From contig NC_080584.1 of the NCBI RefSeq assembly GCF_029962835.1, positions 81,868,862 through 81,932,861 of the forward strand: a stretch of 64,000 nucleotides of DNA, in the 5' to 3' direction. This DNA comes from Magnolia sinica (taxonomy: Eukaryota; Streptophyta; Magnoliopsida; Magnoliales; Magnoliaceae). Positions 23,461 through 32,547 of the stretch are shown piece by piece. The position numbers and the translations under genes were made by a program. The notes beneath the pieces were generated by a model. The model made no database searches, was not told where the DNA came from, and saw only the letters and a list, made by a program, of their open reading frames with translations. Position 1 is the first letter of the stretch. Every line of letters starts with the position of its first letter.

Positions 23461-23486
23461 TTTTTTCCAGTTTTCTGGTAGTACAT

Positions 23487-24608
23487 GTTTCTGACACTCT
23501 TAGTTGGACACTGATTGAGCAGGTAGAAAGTACATGCAACTGCATTTACCCAAAAGCTCTTTGGCAGGCCTTTCTCCTTCAACATGGTCCTCGTCATGTC
23601 GAGGATGGTGTGGTTCTTCCATTCCATAATTTCATTCTGTTGTGGCGTGTAAGCTGTAGTAAGTTGTTGCTTAATGCCATGTTCCCTGCAAAAATCTTGA
23701 AATGCATTTGAAGTGTACTCTCCACCCTTGTCAGATCTGAGTGCTTTAATTTTGTGACCACTTTCAACTTCAATACGAGCTTTGAAAATTTTAAAGATAG
23801 TGAAAGCTAAATATTTTTCTTTGATGCAATACACCCAAAGTCTTCTGCTGAAATTATTAATAAAGGTAATAAAGTATTTATTACCTCCAAGAGAGAGTGT
23901 TTCAAGTGGTCCGCAAATATTAGTGTGAACCAACTGAAGTGGTTCCTTTACTCTTCTGGACACTCCACTTGGGAAAGAGTTCCTTTGTTATTTGTCGGGT
24001 GTGCACGCCTCACATACATGTTCTAGAGCTTCAATAGCCGACAAGTCATGCGCCATGCTTGATGAGGATAAGAGTTTAAGGCCACTAAAATGGAGATGCC
24101 CAAAGCGAAGATGCCATCTCCATGAATCATTCTTCACGAGTTCATAGAAATACTTCTCAACATTTGTGTTAATATGGAGAGGAAACATGCGATTCTTTGC
24201 CATTTGGACTTTAGCCATAAGTCTCCTGTGAGCATCTCTTATAGAGAGAGAACAGTTCTCCATGTGTATGGCATACCCCTTCTCAAGGAGTTGGCCGATA
24301 CTGAGGATGTTATTTTTCATATTTGGTACGTAATACACATTAGAGATATAATTTGGCTCACTATTCTTCTGATGGATTTTAATTTTTCCTTTACCTATCA
24401 CGGGTACCTTTGATGAGTCGCCAAAACTCACGTCGACACAAACTCCTGTGAGTTCCACGAACAGTTCTTTATTATTACTCATGTGGTTGCTTGCACCAGT
24501 GTCAAGATACCACACATCTATTCGTTCGCATGCCTTTTCTTGTGCCCGGAGGAGTGTGGAGTCTTCTTCTTTATAGTGTGATGCTTCAGCATAGTTGGAT
24601 CATTCATC
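23487..24608 (-). pseudogene. Copia I pol, 5' half: protease and integrase
   Basis: The protease motif WYLDTGASNHMSNN lies near 24510. A GAG-pre-integrase zinc motif (H...H...CEAC) is near 24000-24100. The integrase core follows with VHTNICGP (the first catalytic Asp is Asn here), SDKGGEY (second Asp kept) and PQQNEIMEW (catalytic Glu position kept). The frame is continuous with gag but broken by TAA at 23988-23990 and two stops near 24590-24605. The integrase runs into the CACTA insertion at 23483 and resumes beyond 16526. Confidence 0.9.
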
Positions 24609-25511
24609 TTAATCCACTTTACTCCAACGCTCAGAGGCATAATGGCCAAATTTCTTACAATTGTGACATTGAACATTCTTTGTGTTTCCATGACCACGTC
24701 TGAACCAGCCTCTACCATTTCCTTTTCCACGGAAACTAGTATACTTTTGTTGATTTTCTTGATGGCTTGGACGATATCCACGCCCTCCGCCTCTTGCACG
24801 ATTGTTAGTGCCACGACCCCCTCGTTGCGTATGGCCATTCTTTTGTTCATTTAGAGTGAACTTAGACTCTAAGGCATGTTCAAGTGTTGAACCAGCATTT
24901 TTTTGCATTCGTTGCTTATGTACTTGCAACGATCCCATCAGTTCTTCAATGGAAAGTTTTTCCAAGTCCTTTGATTCTTCGATCGCCACAACCATATGCT
25001 CAAATTTGGTTGTGAGAGATCACAATGCCTTTTCCATGACACGTCTGTCTTCAACTTTTTCACCATTTCTTTTTAAATCATTAATAATAACAATTAGATG
25101 TGAGAAACAGTCAAAGATACTTTCACCTTCCTTCATGTGCACCGCTTCGAACTCGGCTCTTAGTGTTTGAAGGCGAGCCCGCTTCACTCGATCAACACCC
25201 TTGAAGACGGTGCCAAGGGTATCCCAAGCTTGCTTGCTTGATATTGCTTCAGCAATCTTTTCAAAGGTTGATTCATCCAACCCTTGATAGAGGAGGAACA
25301 AAGCCTTGTTATCTTTCTTCCTTTGATTTTTGAGAGCTATATTTTCTTCGTTGGTGAAGGCGGCTTCTTCTCCCATAGTGGGTTCTACATATCCATCGGT
25401 GACGATCTCCCATAGTTCTTGCGATCCGAACAACGCCTTCATTTGGATGCACCACCTTTCATAATTGTCTTTTGACAACTTAGGAACCGGTGGCTGGATT
25501 GAGCTGGCCAT
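24609..25511 (-). pseudogene. Copia I gag
   Basis: Starts MASSIQPPVPKLSKDNYERW at 25511, directly downstream of the PBS-leader region. It includes the UBN2/Copia-gag body (WEIV, ISSKQAWDTL, LQTLRAEFE) and an arginine/glycine-rich nucleic-acid-binding part. It ends in a zinc knuckle CHNCKKFGHYASER, where the final Cys of CX2CX4HX4C is Arg. One in-frame TGA at 25020-25022 interrupts it, probably from CGA. Both defects are shared with unit 2. Confidence 0.88.
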
Positions 25512-26015
25512 CTTTTTAAAAAAAAAATAAATTTAAAGAAGGAATGACTGATTTTTATTTTTTATTTTTAAATGAAGGGAGAGAGAGATGAAATAGAAAA
25601 TAGATTTATTTATTTTTTAGCTAGAAAAAACTTTTGAAATCTGTTTTTTTTTTTTTTTGCTAAAAACCTGCTTTTTTTTTTTTTGGACAGATTTTTTCTT
25701 GAAATCTGATTTATTTATTTATTTCTTAGCTGGAAAAACCTTTTGGATTCTGATTTTTTTTTTTTTTTTAAACAGATGTTTTTTGGTTGAAAAATTGCCG
25801 GCAACTTCAACCTGAGAACTCAAAAAACTTGCAATCTAATTTTTTTTCAAATAGATTTTTCTTCAAAGAAATCTATACTTGGCTGGAAAAAAAAAAAAAA
25901 CTGAAAACTTCTTCTAAAAAAGGAACTAGACTTTGAACAAATTTTTTTCTTCAGAAAAAAAATCTGTACATGGCTGAAAAAACTGCTGGAAACCTTTTCC
26001 GGAAAAACAACTAGT
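25512..26015. other. Copia I untranslated leader, poly-T/poly-A rich
   Basis: The region between the PBS and gag start is filled with T runs, A runs and short diverged repeats (CTGATTTTTTT, GGAAAAACTT, AAATCTG). No gene. Confidence 0.6.
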
Positions 26016-26026
26016 CTTTGATACCA
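26016..26026 (-). promoter_or_regulatory. Copia I primer-binding site
   Basis: On the minus strand TGGTATCAAAG, complementary to the 3' end of initiator Met-tRNA apart from the usual variation. It lies 3 bp inside the LTR edge. Confidence 0.8.
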
Positions 26027-26029
26027 GTT

Positions 26030-26270
26030 TGATGGTGGTATAAGCCAAAGATTTCCTTGGCTTTACAACGCCTTAGATTTGAATTCACTGGACACGTAAG
26101 AAATAAGAAGAGAAACTTGGCTATTTTGTTGTTGCTTACAAGCTTATTGACTTGAGTACAAACGGACTTTAAGAGCTCCCTTACATAGACATTTTCTACC
26201 AAGGTGAAAAGACAAAAATGCCCTTTTAAATTACACTATAGGGGCATGGTATTAACTATTGTAACAAACA
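26030..26270 (-). repeat. Copia I 5' LTR (only LTR found)
   Basis: Minus strand TGTTTGTTACAATAG ... CCACCATCA, a 241-bp TG...CA unit next to the PBS. No partner is found at the other end of the element. Confidence 0.75.
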
Positions 26271-27324
26271 CCAAAAAAAATATTAAAAGATTCTGCATTT
26301 GGAACTGAACAGCCGCATGGAGCAAAACACCTATTGCTGGAAGTTTCTTCTAACATTTACTCTCCTTGAGAATCCAAGGGACAGAGGAAGATGCACCGAA
26401 TTGGTTTGTACTTCCAACAGATCGATACCTGGTGGAATGCCTCTGATAGGTACCAAATCAGGTGCATCATTAGCTCTTTTTGGAAGATTTGATGAAATAG
26501 GTAGTTCGAGGTTCCCTTATGAAATGAGACATGGAATGGAGCCACATTGAAGTTCCAAGAGTGTTGAAGGAATCTCGGGGCTCATATTGGTCATGGATTT
26601 AGAAGGGGAGTGGAACTATATGAGCTGAGAGTTCAGATAAAATGCTAAAACGAAACATTTAAAAGACATAATCGCTAACATTACATTCTTGACAAGTTCT
26701 TGTTCGAAAGACAGATAAAGAGAGTGGAAATTCATCTTAAGGAGAACCCACTAACCATGATGTCGAAGCTTTTCATTTCATTACGCGTCCGTCCCAGTGT
26801 TCTGGTGAGGAGAACCTCCAAACCGTGATGTTGAAGCAACAGTTTGGTAGTTCTACTGCTTTTCTTTTGGTTCCCGGTTCTTCTTCTCCTCTCTTACGGC
26901 AACAAGGTCATGGGGCCATTTATAATACTGATATAACTTATCTAATGTAAATATTCTTTATAATAATTATTAACCATCGAGTCAAGTCAATTCGAGTCTT
27001 TAAGTTGACCTGACCCGACCCAACCCCAAATGAACATGGAGTTAAGTTTGTTTTTTAACCATGGTCCATGCTGCCCATGAGCTTTTACAACCTGAATTTA
27101 AAATAAAATAAAAATTAATAATAAAAAAGGCCCCCAACTACGTTTTGAGAATCGCACCCATTCCAATTGCTTCTCCTAAGAGCTTTGGTAGGCCCTCCTA
27201 AAGGCGAAGGAGAGGCCCATTCAACTATCATGTGAGCCACCTATGCTCTGCCTTTTGCTCCGCGTCTGTTACTACTGCCACTGCTTGGAAATGAAGTTCT
27301 TGAGAGGGCTCCAACATTGATAAG
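26271..27324. other. Non-coding 3' flank between Copia I and Copia II
   Basis: Contains short open stretches (for example 26299-26550, plus) that I cannot identify, and a GACCTGACCCGACCCAACCCC tract near 27008 (21 bases split: GACCTGACCCG, ACCCAACCCC). Before Copia II inserted, this was downstream of the NLR. Confidence 0.45.
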
Positions 27325-27329
27325 GTACT

Positions 27330-27943
27330 TGCTAAGATGTGCAGCCACATCTGGGACCGTCCTTGACCTGTCGTGAGCCATGCTCGACCGGTCGTAGGGT
27401 CCGGCTCGACCGATCGTGGACCGGCTCAACTCAAAGTCCAGCGAGCACTGTTTTTTATCCTGAGGTGTTTGACCGGTCGTGGCCCATTCACGACCGGTCA
27501 TGGGGTCCTCTCGACCAGGCTGCACGACCAGTCGAGGTTACGCAGACTCGTTCCATATTTTTGCACGGATTTCTTGTCGCAAGTCCTTTCGTAACTGGGA
27601 TGCGAAAAGGAGAGTTTCCTAAACTATAAACAGGGGTTCCTAGGGTTTTTCATAGTGAGAGAAAAAAATAAGGAAAAATTATTCTAAGGTGTGGGCAAAG
27701 GGTTTTCTATGTGCTTCCAAGGGAGAGGTTAGTATATTGCTTTGTAATCTTCGTTGCTCATAGTGGAAGTTTGCATCTGTGGTTTTTTACCCTAGTTTGG
27801 GATTTTTTCATGTATATCTTGTCTTGTGGTTTGTTTTGAATGTTTTGATCTATTTCTAGTTTATATTTTTTCCTGTTTATCGTTTGTGGGTGAGGCCTGA
27901 GATTGGATCTAGGCTCACCACGTTGTTGGCGTGCCGCACAACA
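27330..27943 (+). repeat. Copia II 5' LTR
   Basis: TGCTAAGATG ... GCACAACA, 614 bp. U3 holds a cluster of palindromic CGACCGGTCG-type sites (27366-27535). A TATAAA box lies at 27625-27630. The 5' LTR has an extra CCGGTCG-bearing segment relative to the 3' LTR. Confidence 0.9.
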
Positions 27944-27945
27944 AT

Positions 27946-27957
27946 TGGTATCAAAGC
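27946..27957 (+). promoter_or_regulatory. Copia II primer-binding site
   Basis: TGGTATCAAAGC, 2 bp after the LTR, matches the initiator Met-tRNA 3' end as in most plant Copia elements. Confidence 0.85.
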
Positions 27958-27983
27958 TTTTGGTTTAGTTCTATTGGAAGCGA

Positions 27984-28840
27984 TGACGGAAGAAGAGAAA
28001 ACTAGAATTGAGAAGTTTGATGGTTCAAACTTTACCTTGTGGAAGATACAGATGGAAGATTATCTGTATCAGAAGGACCTCTATATTCCTCTAGGAGGAA
28101 AAGAGAAGAAACCAGAAAAGATGACAGATGATGAATGTGGTTTTTCCTGGATAGGAAGGCTTTAGGAACGATCCGACTCTCTTTGTCTAAGAGCATCGCC
28201 TTCAATATATCCAAGGTAAAAACGACAAAAGAATTAATGGAAGCCCTAGTCACCATGTATGAAAAACCCTCAGCATCCAACAAGGTTCATCTTATGAAAT
28301 AATTATTCAACATGAAGATGTCAGATGGTGGGAGCGTGGCTGAACATCTAAACGAGTTCAATACAGTCACGAGCCAGTTGGAATCCGTTGGCATTATTTT
28401 TTAGGATGAGGTAAGGGCGTCATTGATCTTATCCAGTTTACCAGATAGATGGAATGGTTTGGTGATTGCTGTGAGCAATTCTTCAGGGTCGACAAAGTTA
28501 AAATTTGATGATGTGGCCAATCTAATTCTCAGCAAAGAATCTAGAAGAAAGGCATCAGGAGTTTCAGGGGATTCAGGGAATGCTCTAAATGTTGAAGGAA
28601 GAGGAAGATCGCTGAACAAAGGAGGCAACAAACACGGGTGTTTTAAGTCGAGGAAGAAGTCCAAGGGACTGAAAGATAAAGACGGGTGTTGGCATTGCGG
28701 CAAGAAGGGGCACATAAAACGTGACTGCAGGACGCTCAAGAAACAAGAAGGAAGCTCTCAAGGCGGGAAGGATTCAGTGAATCTATCTAAGGAGAGTGAC
28801 ACAGAGGCCTTAATCTTGTCTCTTGATGTGAGGAATGAGT
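27984..28840 (+). pseudogene. Copia II gag
   Basis: Starts MTEEEKTRIEKFDGSNFTLW at 27984. The Copia gag body is followed by a complete CCHC knuckle CWHCGKKGHIKRDC at ~28687-28728. It is broken by a frameshift near 28140, TAA near 28301 and TAG near 28403. Unit 2 shares these and adds a TAG at codon 5 and a 1-bp deletion near 58618. Confidence 0.9.
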
Positions 28841-31800
28841 CTTGGATTATAAACTCGGGTGCTTCGTTTCATGCCACTTCATGTAAGGAAGTTCTGCGTG
28901 ATTATGTGTCAAGTGACTTTAGAAGAGTTTACCTGGGTGATGATGAGCCATGTAGTATTGTTGGAAAGGGAGACATTCATGTCAATTAAAAAGACGGAAC
29001 GGTTTTGAAATCGAAGGATGTCAGATATATACCGAGTTTGAAACGTAACTTGATCTCAGTGTGGTAATTGGCCGATAACGGTTATGTGACAACATTCACT
29101 AGTTATTCCTGAAAGACTACAAAAGGTGCCTTGGTGATATCTCGAGGGAAAAAGGAAGGTACTTTATACGTGACTTCAGGATCGTATTGTTCACTCTCAG
29201 TCGCATCAACTGGAGTGAATGGGCAGTTATGGCATCAGAGGTTAGGACATATGAGTGAGAAAAGGATGAAAGTGTTATTGTCAAAAGAGAAGCTACTAGG
29301 ACTGAAGTCTATTGACTTGGAATTCTGCGAGGACTGCGTATATGGTAAGCAGAAGAGGGTAAGTTTCAAGAAGACAGGACGCACTCTAAAGACACATCTG
29401 TTGGAGCTTATACACACTGATGTGTGGGGACCGGCTCAAGTATCATCTCTTGGTGGCTCACGTTATTTTGTTTCCTTCATTGATGTTGCTAGTAGAAAAC
29501 TGTTGGTCTATTTCTTAAAGTACAAAACTATGTATTTGACGCATTTAAGAAGTGAAAAGTTATGGTAGAAAACGAAACAGGTATAACAGTAAAATGTCTC
29601 AGATCTGATAATGGGGGAGAGTACTATGATAAGAGATTTGAGGAGTATTGTGCAACAAATGGAATCAAACATCAGAAAATGATTCCAGGGACACCACAGC
29701 AGAATGGTGTGGCTGAGCACATTAAAAGGACCATCCTTGAGTGCGCCAAGAGCATGAGGCTACATGAAGAGTTGCCCAAGACCTTTTGGGCAGATGCTGT
29801 AAATACTGCCGCATATCTCATCAATAGAAGTCCCTCAGCACCATTGGATGATGGGCTACCAGAAGAAACGTGGACTGGGAAAGAAGTGAACCTTGCACAT
29901 CTCAAAGTGTTCGGTTGCACTTCATATGTTCACATTGATGCAGAGCATAGAAATAAGCTGGATGCGAAGTCCAGGAGGTGTACGTTTATAGGCTACGAGC
30001 AACATGATTTTGGCTACAGGTTCTGGGATGCAGAAAATAAGAAAATCATCAGAAGCAAGGGCATAGTCTTCAATGAAAAAGTGATGCATAAGGACAGTGT
30101 ACAGGAAAATAAGGCCGAGGAGAAAGTATTCGTAGAGATGGAAGAGTTACAGGACATGGGTCTTACAATGCCACAGGATGATCATACACAAGAGCATTAT
30201 GAGGCAGAGCTGCATACACCGGTTGTGAGGAGGTCTACTCGGGAGAGGAGACCCACGGTCCGATACTCACTCTCCTTACATTATCTACTACTGACAGATA
30301 ATGGTGTACCAAAATGTTTTGAAGAAGCATTAAAGACAGATACACGGGTTAAGTGGGAGCAGGCCATGGATGAGGAGATGGACTCCCTTGAGTCCAATCG
30401 TACATGGGAGTTAGTCACCCTACCTATGGGTAAGAAAGCTCTTCATAATAAGTAAGTTTACAGATTGCAGGAGGAGCACGATGGTTTGAAACGGTACAAG
30501 GCTAGACTGGTTGTGAAAAGGTTTCAACAAAAGGCAAGTATCGATTTCACTGAAATATTTTCATCTGTGGTGAAAATTTTTATGATTCGTATGATTTTGA
30601 GTATAGTGGCTACAGAGGACTTACATCCAAAGTAGCTAGATGTTAACACAGCCTTTCTTCATGGGGACCTTGAAGAAGAGATATATATATGCATCAGTCG
30701 ACAAGATATGTGGCACCAGGAAAGGAGAACAAAGTGTGCAGACTGAAGAAAAGTCTATATGACCTGAAGCAGGCCGCAAGGCAGTGGTACAAGAAGTTCG
30801 ACAGTTTCATATCGGGAAACGATTTTAGGAGATGTCATGCAGACCACTATTGTTATTTGAAGAAGTTTGATACATCGTACATCATCCTTCTTCTATATGT
30901 TGATGATATGCTTATGGCCGGTTCAAGCATGAAGGATATCTCAGATCTCAAAAGATAACTGTCTAGAGAATTTGCCATAAAAGATTTAGGAGCTGCAAAA
31001 CAAATCCCAAGGATGAGAATAAAGCGTGACAAGGAAAACAAGAAACTGATTTTTTCACAGGCAAAGTACATAGCCAAGGTACTTGATTGATTAAATATGA
31101 GAGGTGCTAAGCCGGTTAACACTCTATTAGCCAACCACTTCAATCTATTTAAGGAGCAAGGTGCAAAGACACAAGAGGAACGAGACTACATGGCTAAAGT
31201 CCCATATGCGTCAGCTATTAGGAGTCTCATATATGCTATGGTGAGCACGAGGCTAGACATTGCTCAAGCAGTGGGAGTTGTTAGCAGGTTCATGAACAAC
31301 CCCGAGAACGAACATTGGGAAGCTGTAAAGTGGATTCTTAGATACCTGGTAGGTACTAAGGATGTAGGGCTGTGCTATGGTGGATCAGAAATAAAGCTAC
31401 ATGGCTTTGTGGATTCAGATTTGGCAGGAGACATCGACGGCAGAAGAAGCACTACAGGTTATGTCTTTACTCTAGGTAGTGTTGTAGTCAGTTGGGTCTC
31501 TCAATTATAGAAGATAGTATCTATCAGTATGACAAAAGCAGAATATGTTGCGGCTACAGAAGCATGCAAGAAGATGGTGTGGATGCAAGGTTTCATGGAA
31601 GAGTTGGGTAAAAAGCAAGCAGAATGCAAGATGTACAGTGACAGTCAGAGTGCAATACACTTGGCTAAGAATTCAGCCTTTCATTCAAGGACTAAGCATA
31701 TTGCCATCAGATATCACTTCATTTGTTCGTTATTGGAAGATGGATCGATTGCTCTGGAGAAGATTCATACAAGTGAGAATCCTATAGATATGCTGACCAA

Positions 31801-31858
31801 GGCGGTCACACAAGAGAAGTTGAAGCTTTGTTCAGCTTTGATTGGTCTTCAGGCTTGA
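28841..31858 (+). pseudogene. Copia II pol: protease, integrase, RT, RNase H
   Basis: The protease motif reads WIINSGASFHATS, with the catalytic Asp replaced by Asn. The pre-integrase zinc region starts LWHQRLGHMSEKRM at ~29227. The integrase core keeps all three acidic residues: HTDVWGP (~29416), SDNGGEY (~29599) and PQQNGVAE (~29694). RT has FLHGDLEEEIY and LLYVDDML (YVDD at 30896-30907). RNase H covers FVDSDLAGD (~31405) through SDSQSAIHLAKNS (~31640) to the TGA at 31856-31858. Damage includes stops at 28987, ~29065 and ~29110, frameshifts near 29530 and 30690, a stop at 30453, and stops near 30956, 31087 and 31508. No complete polyprotein is possible. Confidence 0.92.
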
Positions 31859-31917
31859 AGACAGGGAGGTGATGCACTCCGGATGAAGAAGATGAAGGTT
31901 TAAGGCGATGTGTCTCC

Positions 31918-31928
31918 AAGTGGGAGAT
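31918..31928 (+). promoter_or_regulatory. Copia II polypurine tract
   Basis: AAGTGGGAGAT immediately upstream of the 3' LTR TGTTAAG is the classical Copia plus-strand primer site. Confidence 0.8.
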
Positions 31929-32536
31929 TGTTAAGATGTGGAGCCACATCTAGGACCATCCTCGACCGGTCGTGAGCCATGCTCGACCGGTCGTAGGGTT
32001 CGGCTCGACCGGTCGTGGACCGGCTCAACTCAAAGTCCAGCGAGCACTGTTTTTTGATCCTGAGGTGTTCGACCGGTCGTGGGGTCCTCTCGACCGGTCG
32101 TGCAGCCTGCACGGCCAGTTGAGGTTACGCAGATTCGTTCCACGTTTTTACGCGGATTTCGTGTCACAAGTCCTTTCGCAACTGGGATGCGGAAAGGGGA
32201 GTTTCCTAAACTATAAACAGGGGTTCCTAGGGTTTTTCATAGTGAGAGAAAAAAAAAAAGCAAAGGAAAATGATTCTAAAGTGTGGGCAAAGGGTTTTCT
32301 ATGTGCTTCCAAGGGAGAGGTTAGTATATTGCTTTGTAATCTTCGTTGCTCATAGTGGAAGTTTGCATCCGTGGTTTTTTTACCCTAGTTTGGGGTTTGT
32401 CCACGTATATCTTGTCTTATGATTTGTTTTCAATGCTTTGATCTATTTCTATTTTATATTTCTTCCTATTTATCGTTTGTGGGTGAGGCCTGAGATTGGA
32501 TCTAGGCTCACTACGTTGTTGACGTGCTGCGCAACA
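31929..32536 (+). repeat. Copia II 3' LTR
   Basis: TGTTAAGATG ... GCGCAACA, 608 bp, TATAAA at 32212-32217. It has fewer CGACCGGTCG sites than the 5' LTR but several perfect ones. Confidence 0.9.
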
Positions 32537-32547
32537 TTACCATGTCA

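Larger units (their letters stand above)
16527..23483. mobile_element. 6.96-kb gene-capturing CACTA element inside Copia I integrase
   Basis: The left end is CACTACCAAAAAA (16527). The right end TTTTCTGGTAGTA (to 23483) is its inverse apart from the last base and one internal change. CAT at 16524-16526 is repeated at 23484-23486, the 3-bp target duplication expected for CACTA/EnSpm. The integrase frame is continuous across the two flanks once the insert and one CAT are ignored. Both ends carry GCTACGG...CCGTAGC hairpin repeats (16557-16640 and 17055-17090; 23168-23460). There is no transposase, but there are captured exon-like segments (20045-20940, 21511-21858), LINE-like debris and a MITE. 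It is therefore non-autonomous. Confidence 0.85.
14720..26270 (-). mobile_element. Copia retrotransposon I, minus strand, 3' end missing, split by CACTA
   Basis: Reading from 26270 downward: a 241-bp LTR, PBS, gag, protease, integrase, the 6957-bp CACTA insertion, then integrase tail, reverse transcriptase and partial RNase H. The gag-protease-integrase-RT-RNase H order is that of Ty1/Copia (Pseudoviridae). Homology ends around 14720 within RNase H, and no 3' LTR follows, so that end was deleted before the segmental duplication. All genes are broken by stops and frameshifts shared with unit 2. Confidence 0.9.
27330..32536 (+). mobile_element. Copia retrotransposon II (Tork/TNT1-like), full structure, inactive
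   Basis: A 5.2-kb element with two LTRs (27330-27943, 31929-32536), PBS, gag, protease, integrase, RT, RNase H and PPT. It is flanked by GTACT (27325-27329) and TTACC (32537-32541); in unit 2 the left flank is GTACC, so a 5-bp duplication with one change is likely. The pol order and motifs resemble the TNT1/Tork lineage. The many stops and frameshifts are mostly shared with unit 2, and the LTRs differ by indels and substitutions, so insertion is old. Confidence 0.92.

Noticed and set aside
27339..27629. Arg/Ser-rich frames in the Copia II LTRs
   Set aside because: They read through CGACCGGTCG repeats and the U3/R region. The LTR location and TATA box explain the sequence.
14720..32536. Endogenous plant pararetrovirus
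   Set aside because: No movement or coat protein motifs. The gag-PR-IN-RT-RH order, LTRs, Met-tRNA PBS and PPT are those of Ty1/Copia.
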